A stretch of 64,000 nt of DNA from the NCBI GenBank assembly GCA_030765055.1, contig CM060958.1, positions 75,536,985-75,600,984 on the forward strand, given 5' to 3'. The stretch is from Mantis religiosa. Lineage: Eukaryota > Arthropoda > Insecta > Mantodea > Mantidae. The translations under genes were made by a program, and so were the position numbers. A model generated the notes under the pieces. That model made no database searches, had not been told where the DNA came from, and saw only the letters and a program-made list of their open reading frames with translations. Of this stretch, positions 23,201 through 36,700 are shown piece by piece (position 1 is the stretch's first letter; each line of letters begins with the position of its first letter).

Positions 23201-24749
23201 CATTGAAAGTCCATATCAGGCGCAAAAGACAACATTTTCGTGAAGCAGGCTGGATGCTGCACCACGATAATGCGCGGCCGCTTATTGCCAATGTTGTTGC
23301 TGAATATCTTGCAAAAGTCAACGTGAAGTGCATCCCTCACCCTCCCTATAGTCCGGATTTAGCCCCATGTGACTTTTTCTATTTCCTAACTTGAAGAAAC
23401 GCCTTCGTGGGAGGCATTACCCAACATCAGAAGCAGTGGTGAAGGCTGCGGTGGCCATTTTGAAGGATCTCTCAAAATATGGTTTCCAGCATTTCTTTGA
23501 AGACTGGCAGAAACACTGGGACAAGTGCATTGCATTCAGGGGAGACTATTTTGAGAAGGACTATCAAAATTATGAGGATGAGTAAACGTACGTTGCAAAA
23601 AAAAAAAAAAAAAAAAAAATGTGATGATGCTTTATTGACCAGCTCTCGTAATATCGTTAATTCTTCATTTCTGTCCCTCACTGGAAGCACTCACCTATAT
23701 CTTATAGTAATCATACGAATAAAAGTATGCTTAACATAAATTATTTTCACATTAGTTTCGAAAACAAACACTGCTTATTGTTAAAAGAAGCAGCTTGTTT
23801 CCTGGCTAAATAAATGCTTTCCTAATTAAATCGTCTATAATGCTGTCAATTCGTATTGCAGGTAAAACATATCACAATATCTGTTGCTGTTTACCTCTGT
23901 TTAAGATAATATTCATTTAAAGACATTAATAGACTTTGCTTACCTGGTAAGTAAGCTGTTATTTGGAATTTCTAACCGATATAGTTCTAGAATAACTATA
24001 AAAGAACCGAGTTCCTGAAAAGAACCAGGGTGGACAGGCCATTAACTAAGAACTAAAAGTACTATAACTTACACATGACTACCTCCACAAACATTGAGGA
24101 TGCAACCACTACGTTAAGACGGCGTTTCCTATTGGAAACGACACTACACCCCACCACGTTCCTCACCATGAATCCGCTAAGGCAAATTCAGGGTTTCGGC
24201 CATGCTTATGTCCTAGCACCCAATCTCACCTCGGTTAGGCCATACGGCCAACCTGTACACGCTTTCCATGAATCTGCAAGTGCTTATAGCGGCGCTGCCG
24301 GAATTCCTCTCCTGACTACTCTCCGGTGGAGGCTTTTTAGTGGGTAGTACCTTCGGATGAAGCTCACACTCCCGGCTGCACCATCCCAGTACAGTAGGGG
24401 TTAGTCCATAAATGGATTTTTCCTCCACTTGAAAAAAAAAAATTGTTCTTCTAGAACATAAAGTATCTGCGAATATTTCCTCGAAGCTCCTCTTCTTTGT
24501 GGGATGGACTCGGATCGGCGAAGTTCATATTCCTCAATTTCCATATCCAATAGTTTTGAGGTTCTCAAATCGAAATTTTCTATTGGAAAAGGGTCCTCCT
24601 TTGTAGAAGAAATGTAGCAGGAGCACCTTTGTAAAACTTTTAAACCGTAAGAGATAAAAAAAGTCTTATCACGCTAACAATTTGCGGCTGATAAAGTAAC
24701 ACTTTATATCAAATGCAATGTTTGTATAGTTAACCATTTCTGAGACCTT

Positions 24750-24789
<40 letters not shown>

Positions 24790-27700
24790 AATTTACGTCC
24801 TCCAACTTTAAGTCATATCGGACGATGAATGAAATGGGTGAAAGAGTGCTCAAATGAATCCGGGGTCCATGGAGCTTAGAGTTACCCAACATTCGTCTAT
24901 CAAGATAAGGGAAAACCCCGGAAAAATCCTTTTCCAGGTAACTCACCCTGACGGGACCTGTTGAACGTCAGGTACAGACACGCTACCATCTACGCTACCG
25001 AGGTGGGCGAGATCTTCCTTGTTCTTGGTTTCTTCCATACATTAACTTTTTTTCAAACAGGAAGTCGCTATTCTCTTTTCTTCTGCCTAACTGCCCATCC
25101 TAATCATACATACATAATGGAGCTTAAACACTTACGCGATTCTTAAACGATTTCTCTACTGCTTAAGCCTAAGATTGCAAAAGGATATCTAGGATAAGTA
25201 AATTAACAAAAAGTAAAAGTTTAAGTCCACATGCACTGGTTTAATAATTAATATCTAGATGTTGCTCAATCAAAGGAACTTTTAGTTTTTCCTGTTGATA
25301 GCTATGAAGGTAAATAGTATTATGCCCTTCCAGCCTATCTAAGATATCCCAGCAGATTGACTGTAATTATTTTTTACCTACGTAATTTCTATCTAACCTA
25401 TTTTATACAAAAGCTTATTTGTTTTCTTTCCCCTTTTTTTTCTTTTTTTCACTTTCATTAGCGGATCTCGTAAATGCAGCGATACATGTGCAGGAGCTGG
25501 CTGAAGAAGATGGACAACATGATGCTCCTATTAACATCGACATTAAAGAAACGCAAGCTCTTGCCTTATCACCCTTATCCTGGTTTAACTACCATGTATA
25601 TCCAAAGAAGATGAAAATAACAAACACAGGGCAGACAGGTATGTACAGCTTTACATTTCTGTGATCAGACATATTTTTATTATACACAAATAAATGACTT
25701 TAGAGAATATTACTAAAAAGGGTTAAAACACTTCTAATGTAGGCATAGAAATAATTTGTAAATAATGGGGTGCTGATAGACTTATTAGAATTACATAAAT
25801 GTCCACACATTTAAAATTATGTTATAGGAGTTAAATGCTAGTAGTTATTATTCTAAGTTCTGATTCAAAGCATTTCTGCATTCCTTACACCATTAGCATA
25901 GAGCAATTTATTATTACTCCTTCTGTTTAGACTGCAGGACATTTTGCAAGCATTGTTGATAACAGTAATTGGATTGGATTGGTTTGTTCGAAGGGGATTT
26001 GGCACCTAAACCAGGCTGGTATTTTGTACCTATGTTCCAAGTGGGGAAAACCCGGGAGGGAGGATGACGTAAGAGGAGGCAGAGGGCGCCGACCCCAGGA
26101 AGTCACTACAGTACAGATGTATTATTTTATCTTGACAGGAATCCTGCGCGGTAGGGATGAGTAGCAACTGTGGTGGGTTAGTGCACCTATCGCCACAATG
26201 CGTCACACGCGTAAGAATACGAGAGGGGAGTGCGATGGATAAGGTGGCTAAAAACAAATCTCACTCTCGAAGCCAGTATTGCAGCTCTTATAAACTAAGT
26301 TATAATTCTTACTATGGTAGTAATCTCAATACCTTTGTTGGATCTTAAATAATACATAGGTGTTTGGAACAAAACACTGTTCTCCGCCAGTTGGCATTAT
26401 AACCAACTGTCGGCTTTCGACATCGCTGCAGAGTCCCTGTAACGAATTTCACTCCAGGCATATGGTCTAGTATGTGCTGAATTGATATAAGCTTCATCTA
26501 TATGAATTATATAAACTGCACTTCGATATCTCCGAATATGTCGTAAATACTTAAGCCTTTTTTGCCCGTATGGCACGACGTTCGATTAAAATTTGTCTGT
26601 CACGCTTAGTGTGCTTTTTTTTCATATAAATCCTAGCTTCAAAAGAACTCTTCTTAATATTCAGACACTGCCTTGGAAGCCAATAGAATTTTGAAGTTTC
26701 ATAAGCACTTTCTTCAGAGTTGGTCTTTGTTTTCCTGCGCTTTAAAAATCATTCATATTTTGCCTAGCCACTTCTGAATTAAAACATCCAAATTATATTT
26801 TGTGCATGTTCTTAATCTTTGTTTTCTGGACATAGAGAAGGGCGTTGTTGCACTAGTACCAATGGCTTTTCTTTCCGTAATAACTCGCCTAAACTGCTTT
26901 CAGACACAGCTGTTGCCTCAGATGCCCTTACCCAGATTTTTGTAGCAGGCCCAGACCATTGTTCCTTTTTTATAAATCTATAGATATTGGTCATTACTTC
27001 TCGTGTTTTTAAATGTAGCACTTTATTTCCTAATGTGCTGATAGGAGGCGTTATTTCTAAATTCTCTCTTGGAACCAGCAGACACGCACATTTTGAAACA
27101 AGCTGTAGTGTTACCGAGTATCGCTGCACGTGTTTACTCGCTCGCAACTGATACGCAACTGACCTGCCTTCCCCTCCAGTTGCAACCGTTCTGAAGTGGA
27201 CTCGTCCAGACACCACTGCGCATCGCTCTCCATCTGTCAGGATATAAAAATACATCTGTACAGAGGGCGTCATCCCTACACTTTACTAGATGGAAACGCT
27301 TCGGCAATGGGTTTAGAACAATCGTCATCCCACCTACCGTGGTCCCAAAACAGTCAAGAGGCCGGTTCGAAGACCGGAGGCCGCTCCCATCAGGCAGGCT
27401 TGCACAACCGACATCCCTCCATTCGCGTTTCTGAATCGGCCCATTAGGCCGGCTCGGAGACAGGAGGCCCTCCCACCGGAGGAGAGAGTGTTCGCTCAGA
27501 GCGTATCATCCTACCATGCAGCACCGAGACTCCTGCCGACACTTCTACACTGAAAGAAACCACCAGAAGAGAGAAGATATGAAATGATAATGGAGATGTA
27601 ATGGAGGTACATGAAATTCGGGGGATGTAATTAACCTACCCAGCATTCGCCTAGCGACCCGGGAAAACACTGAAAACCCATGGATCAGGTAGGTAGGGTC

Positions 27701-30700
27701 AGGTAGGGAATCAAGCCCGGGCCTTCCGAATGCGGGCAACAGACGAAACCGCCTGAGCCATCCCGCTCGGTGTAACTCTAATAATTCAGTTAATTATTTT
27801 CCAATAGTTGGTACATTTCTAGAAATCTGCTACATTCCCGCCAATGTTTTCTTCTAGAATCCTCCCCCCCCCCCCGCCCTTTAAACGTTCCAATGCTATA
27901 TTATAGACTATCCGGTGCAATGGTCATCTGTATCGTAATTTACCTATGCTATCTGCAAATTGGATTTACGTGATTGAGGTTTCGTATGCACATTTAACTT
28001 CCGGCTAGAATAACCGTACTTCCATTAAGTCCCTGGCAATGGCGGCAATTCAATTAGGCGAGCCGTCCAGCCGTCACATGCGCGAAAGTCAGTGTGTTGT
28101 TCGTTACAGATGAGTCAAGTACTGTACTAGTCGACCACAATATGAATGCCCTCGGCGAGAAGCGTTACTAAACAGTTACGTCACAAGTGGGTGGAGTACC
28201 GCAGGTACAGTGCGGATAACTCAAACATCAACAATACCGAGATACTTCCAATGTGACGTGCAGATGTAGTGCAGTTCAACATGGTGTTTCTTTGAACCTT
28301 TTCATGTGCAGTTAAAATTCGAATAGTATAGTGGCAGTTGCAGTGCTCGTTGCGAAAAAATTGGCGTGTACTTGTGAAGAGTTTAATTACGAAAGCACCT
28401 ACAAAGTTAAAACAAGAAAAGTATCACATTCTGATACAAAACATATCATATATCAGGTTATACAGTTCTGTAGACGAGAAAAGCAGGGGATAATGGTTAC
28501 TCGCACCCCTTGAAAAAGCAGCAATTAGGACAGCAAAAATAGTGGGAAGGTCTGGGAGAACCACCATTAACATAAAATGTTTCATCAACTCGGGTTAAGG
28601 TTACTACTTCGAGGAAAAATCGAAAATCACGCAGAACCATATCTCTTGATGAATTGGATAAGTGCGTTGTACGTAGAAATTTTTTGGAGTACTATGAACA
28701 GAAAAAGGAAATTCCTAGTTTGAGGAAACTCCTGAACTTCCCTAAATAATAAATAAACTTTCAGGGTGGCAAAGAAACGTTTAGAAAAATATTGAAAGAA
28801 ATTGGATTTCAATTTAAGAAATACAAAAACAAACGATTTGTGCTAATGGAGAAACCACAAATAGTTGCAAAAATTGCAGAGTACTTAAGGGGTATTATTA
28901 AAAATGAAAAAGAGCCACGTAAACCAGTAATTTAAATAGACAAGGCTTGGGTCTGTACTCACTAAACCGTCAAGAAGTGCTGGCAATATGACGAAGTACC
29001 AGGTGTTTTGACTAATACTAGTGCTGGTCAAAGAGCAATTGCACATGCAGGGAGATCCATGGGATTTATTGAGGGAACTGAATTGATTTACGATTCAAAA
29101 TCCAAATAAGCAGATGACCCTGATGAAATTAAAGTGGGTAGATTATAAAAAGTGGGTAGAAGAGAAATTAATATCAAATATTCTACCTGAAAGCATTGTT
29201 TTGCCATATCGTACAGGAAAATAAAGCCCCTAACACTTCATCTCGAAAGGCACAGTTTATTCATTGGTTAACAAAGGAAAATTAAATATGATCCGTAACT
29301 GACAAGAAATGAGCTTCTAGAGATAGTGAAAATTAATTTTAAAAGCCTTTATTGACTTGATTTAATAATGGAACAAAGGGATTTTACAGTCTTACGCCTT
29401 CCTCCGTAGCACTGTGACCTTAACCCTATAGAGCTATCTGGAATTAAACAAAGATTGCAGCAAAGAAGTACTTCGATTACTTTGAGTAATCTGAAAGCTA
29501 TGACAACAAGCTGCAAGCTCAAATTACACAAACTGATATGCAGACAAGTGAAATGAATTAAGCAAGATTTTAAGCCCCGAGATGGGTTAATGGAGGAAAC
29601 AATTGAAGATATAATTATAAACATGGGTCTAGAGAGCAGCGATGATGACGATAAAGACTGCAATCGTGATGAATGTTATTTTGAGAATATGAATATTGAA
29701 GAAAAAGGACGCAGTGACACGGATATAGTAGATGAAGGATCTGAAACAAACATTCCCAGACTTGCTACTTCCGATAACTAACGTGAAGACATCAGCAGAT
29801 GAGTATTGCTTTAGTTGTGTGACTGTACATTCCCAGTATCGCCTTTCGCCTCGCTACCCCTCGCTCCGCGTGGTTCCCCAAGCTTCATGTAGTAAACAAA
29901 ACAGTGCTGCTCTCCTTCAAGTGTATTCATATCTTGGCCGACTAGTACGGGACCAAGATCTGTGTGGCTGCTGGAGGCAGAGAAGGATAAACTGGTGATG
30001 TGAGGCAATGCTTGCATTAACAGAAATGATCACGTGAGATTATTGTTTCTTACACGAACGAAGCATGCGATGATTTGATGGCATCATACAGTTTCCCCAA
30101 TCCCCAAGAGTAGTGCACTAAATCACATCTCATACCACTCCCACTGAGCTGGATGGGACTGGCTTCTAAGCTTAGCTTCTTTAAATGTAGTGACTTCATG
30201 GAAGTATGGCTACTCTACTAATTTTTCTCAGTTTCTTGGGATTCTTATCACAAGAAGGTTTTTAATTGATAGAAAACACCACTTAAAACTTAAGCTATGA
30301 ATTTTATTGTTATTTTAATGTACAAAAAGACGTTTTTACCTTCACTGAAGTTCTCTTTGTAGTGACAACCACATTTCTGCGTACTTGGGCATTGAATATT
30401 TATAAATGGCAATTTAAAATATTAAACTGCATCATTTCGTGTTGCCTAAAGTACCTTAAATCAGCCTACATTCGGTTTTAGAATAATTTCACGGTCTCCA
30501 CATTATTTTGACATACTGCTGTCAGTATGACACACTTAAATACAGCAAAATTATAAATATTCAACAACGGTGCAACGGTACTCCTATGGAGTGCCATGAC
30601 AACTGTTTCACTGCATTCCCACCTTTGCTAGGGAATACGATGACGAGGTACTGACAAGGTGTTAACAACCCGAAGGTTTTTGCTGCGGGCCCACCCAGGT

Positions 30701-33700
30701 TTTGGGTTTTACCACAGGTTGAAAATTTTGGTGAATGCAGGATGGGATGGGATTATTCGAATGAGGAAGGATTGCGAGGTGGCTTGATTACCCCTCTAAT
30801 TTTGATCAGGATGCAATACCATTTATTTTTGTTACACCTTGGTGTTTGTAGGTTTAAACGTGGGATAATTTTGAAGCCAAACAGCTCATTGAATGATTAA
30901 AATGGAGTTCAGCTTTTGCTGCTGCTCGGATTAACTCCAGTGTTACCTCGGGTGCTCGCATGCCATGTGGGATACCCGTGAAAGCCTGAAACGGCGTCTT
31001 TTAGGATCGAAATCTCCTAGAGACCGAACCAGGGTGCTTCTATGAGATGGTAATTGAGCGTAGAATTTTGCAGCCCGGCGCCTAATTTCGTCCTCCACAT
31101 AAGGGAGGAAGCAACCTCGCGGGAAATGAACGACCCACAGAGTAGATAGATCGGAGTTCCCTATTCTGCGCACGCTGAAGATATGCAAGCCGGCTGTCTG
31201 CGACCATGCTCCAGATTTGCTAGGGAATGTATATTGCCACATGTTTAAATTCGTAACTGCATACTATTTTCCGAATTTGCGAACTGCGAACCTACTAGTT
31301 CCACGTCGTTTAACGTCTTATTTATTTGACCAATCACCGTCTAACGTACACGCAAGGGGTCCCGGGTTTGACTCCCGGCTGGGGGTGGGGATTTTTCTCC
31401 AACGAAGATGATTCCCCATCTTCCCCAGAGGCTGGAAGTGTGAATGAGAGTGTAGATGTGTGCGTGATCTTTGCTTATACAAAGTACAAGCAACCCAACG
31501 TATACGAGTTACCACCATCGATATTTTCCAAAGGAGAACGGCCGCCGATATGACCACTGTAGTTAAAGGTGGGGTATAAATAAAAAACAAAACAAAAAAA
31601 CATACCTACTTCCATACTGAGTTCAACTGATATTCTCACATAGGCGTTCACGTGGCCTGTCGAGAGAGTGCGTCGGCATGGCTCTCCATTTTGGAAGGAA
31701 AGAGTCGATTCGGGTAACTTAGCCCCATTACGAAAAGCGAGAGCACGTGAATCGTCTCATTGCTTATTGGCTATCTGATTGGGAGAGCCATGCCTTCAAG
31801 GCCAGTCATGAGCTGATGTCATGAGGCTGGGGGAACTGCCCTTCTAGACTGTGTTTCGAGGATAATCTACTTCCTGAAAGATCTACCACGCCGACACATG
31901 TATAAAAGTCGCCCTGAAGCTGCTGGCAGTCAGTCAATGGTGAGTTAGCCAGAGTCAAGTAAGTGAGTTGTACAGTGTGATGCTTTGAGCTGAGTGTGGT
32001 AAGTTCCAAACACCGTGATAAGGAGTTGGCAGGCCGTGAAAGGAGCAGGAAGCAATTCACGGGTCAGTAAGTGCGGCTTCTGGTGAGAGATCGCTGAGCT
32101 GTGGAACCTACAGCGAAGTGGTTTACGTGTGAACATAAGAGTTGTGTTACGAATTGGTGTGTAGCTCTGTGTTAGAGGTGAAACTTTATATTGATCAGAA
32201 AGATTATAGTTGCACAAAGGGGTGCGTGTATATAAATATCAACAACATTAGAAATGGCCGAGCCTTGCCACAACATATTTCACAACTGCAACTTGAACAA
32301 CCTGTTAAACAAGCTTCTCATCCAGCGACCTGCGTCTCTAGTCTTCTTGAAGATTGTGCAGCAGAATACCACCATTACTCCATTTACACAGATGGCTCTC
32401 GGATAGCTGAAGGGCTTAGCAGAAATGCTAAAGTAGGATGTGCGTTTGTGGTATTCTCTCGCTCCATAGAATGCCATTCTTCCATGTTCAGACTTGCCAA
32501 GGAATGTTCAGTTTTTCAAGCTGAATTATTAGCAATTCGTGAAGCAGTGAAATGGTGCAACAACTTAAAATGTACCGCTCGCCTTTACAGTGCCTCACAA
32601 GCAGCAATTGCAGCTTTGAAAAATACCAAAAACAGCAGTCCCATTGCAGCTGAAATAAGAAGTCAATTATTATGTAGTTCTCATCTGTGTATTAAATGGG
32701 TCAGAGGACACGTAGGGATTGCCGGAAATGAACGTGCAGATGAGCTTGCAAAGAGAGCTGCGACTTCAGTTCTTCCAGAGACTTACACTCTATGCCCCAT
32801 TTCTTATGTGAGGCAAATATTAAAGGAGATTATCATCAACGACTGGAATGAATACTGGTTAAAAAGTGATTGTGGTGCTTTGACTAAGGATTTATATTTC
32901 TCAACAGTTTCTGACAGACATAAATGTAAATTCGTTAATCCTATGTTCTCACTCAATTCTTAACTGGACATGGCAAATTTTCAGCTTACTTATTTCGATT
33001 CAAAATCAAATCCACATCTCATTGCATTTGTGGAAATCATCTTCAAGATGTCATTCACATTTTATTTGATTGCCCGTTTTTCTGCTCTGAAAGATACGAA
33101 CTTGAATTATTGCTTCAATCCTTAGGTTATACTTCCTCAAAACCATTTACACATATTCTGATGAATTACAAAACTTATCAATATTTCATGGCTTTCTTAA
33201 ACGAAACATTTCTTAAGCTAAATGATTCATCTTGATGTTTACTGTTTGTCAGCTTGATATTGAATTTGTTATGCTTTTGTAAATTGTATTATATTCATAA
33301 ATGTGTAAACCATATTCCTAATATACCTTTGGATAAAATAGGAATCAAAAATTGGATAATAAATAAATAAATAAAGGGGTGCGTGCTACAGAGACATAAA
33401 GGAACATTAAACTTACGTTAGCAATGCACTAATGATTTTAGTGAAAATAAGGCGAGCTTTTTTCGTCGTTTGCTACAATATTCAAGTAGGTTTGTAGCAT
33501 GACAAATCCGATGCACCTGGACCGAGAAATCTTAAGACCCTTATGGCTGGGTTCACACTACACATTCATTACGCCCCCGCCAAGATGCAATTATTACTAT
33601 AGCCCGTAAACTGTAAAGCAAAATTAATTACTGCAGATTTAAGTTTTCATTTGACCCTTTTTTCAACTGAAATGAGAATGTATAGGTGTATACGGTGTAT

Positions 33701-36700
33701 ATTCTTTAAGAAAAGTTATAACACTTAATCTGCATAATATACCTGGGGCAGGGACAGCAGCTTTAATCAACTTTACAATATCAATTCTCCAGCTTATTGC
33801 TGATTTAAGATTTAAAATTAAATAAAAATGTTGATTTATTTTACTTCAGTATTGTGACTTTGTGGGTTCGTAGAATTAAAAGTCCAACTAACCGAAATTC
33901 TAAATGTTCTTTATTTCCCTAGAAATACACTGTTCAATTCTCACGTTACATATACACAACAGAATCTACCAAGGTCGATGTCCACACAAACAGTGTTCTG
34001 ATTACATCAGCTCTCGTTACAACACTTCACAGCTGTTTACTACTACTCCCCTCCTGGCGATTCGTTGCCCTCTTAAATATCTCACTGATAATTTCTAGAC
34101 TATTCTAAAATAAACCAGAAACCGAATAATCTCTATCAGTCAAGAAATCACTATAAATTTCCATTTATCTCTCTTTCGGCAGACCTTTATCTGCGTGCTA
34201 GCTTTATCTGCCGGCTCTTTGTTTCCAAACTGCCCGCCTATCAGTTCCTTTATGTAAACAAGCCGCGCGATCGTAGATAACGGGTTCGTGACAGTATATT
34301 AATCACTTAAGCTTTTAATACGCAATTTTATAATAAAAACACTATTAATAATTTTGTATTAGTTAATTAGGTTTAAAATGATTCTTTTTAAAGGTTTTGT
34401 TAAATAATAAGCGTTTTAATATCATTAAACATATTTTTGTCCTTATGCAACAATGTAATAAATAATTATTTGAGATAACAATGAAATTCGAATCGTTGAA
34501 CTAACTGCAGACAAAATAATGGGTAACAAAGAGTAACTGGTAGCATTTTAGACATAAAATATTTTATGAATACTTTACAACAAAGTCATAACTACATCAA
34601 AATATTATGTTGGTGTTTCAAGTATTATTCTGATGTGTTCTACAGTGATTATCAGTTGCAAATGGGGTCGCCAGCGGCCTTTTATAAAAGGTGGACCTCT
34701 GCTGGGCAGAGGATATGTATTCTCACAGCTGCATTTTCACTGGGGCTCCAATGACGCAGAAGGCAGCGAGCACACTGTGGAAGGTCGTTCGTAAGTAACC
34801 AAAGAACATTAGAAATATAGGTACCTGCCTGTTATGATATTAGTCTACATGTCTAGTACGTAACGCATTCATGCCCGATTTCAACAACAAATGTTAAGAC
34901 TTAACACGAGTTTAGCAATAGTTAAAACAAAAATTGCATTTCACCAACAAGTGTTAGCGTAACACTCGTGTTAAATGTATTATTAAACTAACACGCCAAA
35001 TTTCTGATGTTAAGTCCTTAACAATAGTAAATAGTCAAGATGGCGATGTCGATTTGCTATATTTAAAACCGTCTAAATGACATTCATATTAGAGTACGGC
35101 ATATGAGGAGAAATTATTTTGAGGAGCTATTAGAAGAAAATTTTTACGGAGGTATAGACTGTCGAAACATGTTGCTATGAAGGTTACTGCGGAAGTACAA
35201 GAGAGGTTACAACATGCATTGAAATGGAATATGACGATCTCGCCCTTGCTTCAAGTATCAATAACCTTGCAATTTTATAATTCACTGAATTATGTGGATA
35301 ATACATTGTCCACCTCCCGTCTTGAAACGTTTAAGTCACTTGCCCTTCTTCGCTCCTCGTTTTAAATTTACGTAATAATGAGTTAGAACATGCATCGAAA
35401 GGAATATGGCGATCTCGCCTTTGCTTCAAGTATTAATAACTTTGCGATTTTATAATTCGCTGAATTATGTGGATAATACACTGTCCACCTCCCGTCTTGA
35501 GACGTTCAAGTCACTTGCCCTTCTTCGCTCCTCGTTTTAAATTTACGTAATAATGAGTTAGAACATGCATCGAAAGGAATATGGCGATCTCGCCTTAGCT
35601 TCAAGTATTAATAACTTTGCGATTTTATAATTCGCTGAATTACGTGGACAATACATTGTGCACCTCCCGTCTTGAAATGTTCAAGTCACTTGCCCTTCTT
35701 CGCACCTCATTTTAAATTTAAGTAATAATGAGTTAGAACATGCATCGAAAGGAATATGGCGATCTCGCCCTTGCTTCAAGTATTAGTAACCCTGTGATTT
35801 TATAATTCGCTGAATTACGTGGACAAACATTGTGCACCTCCCGTCTTGAGACGTTCAAGTCACTTGCCCTTCTTCGCTCCTCGTTTTAAATTTACATAAT
35901 AATGAGTTAGAACATGCATCGAAAGGAATATGGCGATCTCGCCTTAGCTTCAAGTATTAATAACTTTGCGATTTTATAATTCGCTGAATTACGTGGACAA
36001 TACATTGTGCACCTCCCGTCTTGAAATGTTCAAGTCACTTGCCCTTCTTCGCACCTCATTTTAAATTTACGTAATAATGAGTTAGAACATGCATCGAAAG
36101 GAATATGGCGATCTCGCCCTTGCTTCAAGTATTAGTAACCTTGTGATTTTATAATTCGCTGAATTACGTGGACAATACATTGTGCACCTCCCGCCTTGAA
36201 ATGTTCAAGTCACTTGCCCTTCTTCGCACCTCATTTTAAATTTACGTAATAATGAGTTAGAACATGCATCGAAAGGAATATGGCGATCTCGCCCTTGCTT
36301 CAAGTATTAGTAACCTTGTGATTTTATAATTCGCTGAATTACGTGGACAATATATTGTGCACCTCCCGTCTTGAGACGTTCAAGTCACTTGCCCTTCTTC
36401 GCTCCTCGTTTTAAATTTACGTAATAATGAGTTAGAACATGCATCGAAAGGAATATGACGATCTCGCCTTTGCTTCAAGTATTAATAACTTTGCGATTTT
36501 ATAATTCGCTGAATTACGTGGACAATACATTGTGCACCTCCCGTCTTGAGACGTTCAAGTCACTTGCCCTTCTTCGCTCCTCGTTTTAAATTTACGTAAT
36601 AATGAGTTAGAACATGCATCGAAAGGAATATGGCGATCTCGCCTTTGCTTCAAGTATTAATAACTTTGCGATTTTATAATTCACTGAATTATGTGGATAA

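Noticed and set aside
26812..27273. 153-codon minus-strand frame as a host gene
   Set aside because: Part of it is a dispersed repeat, and no domain was recognised; evidence is too weak to call a gene.
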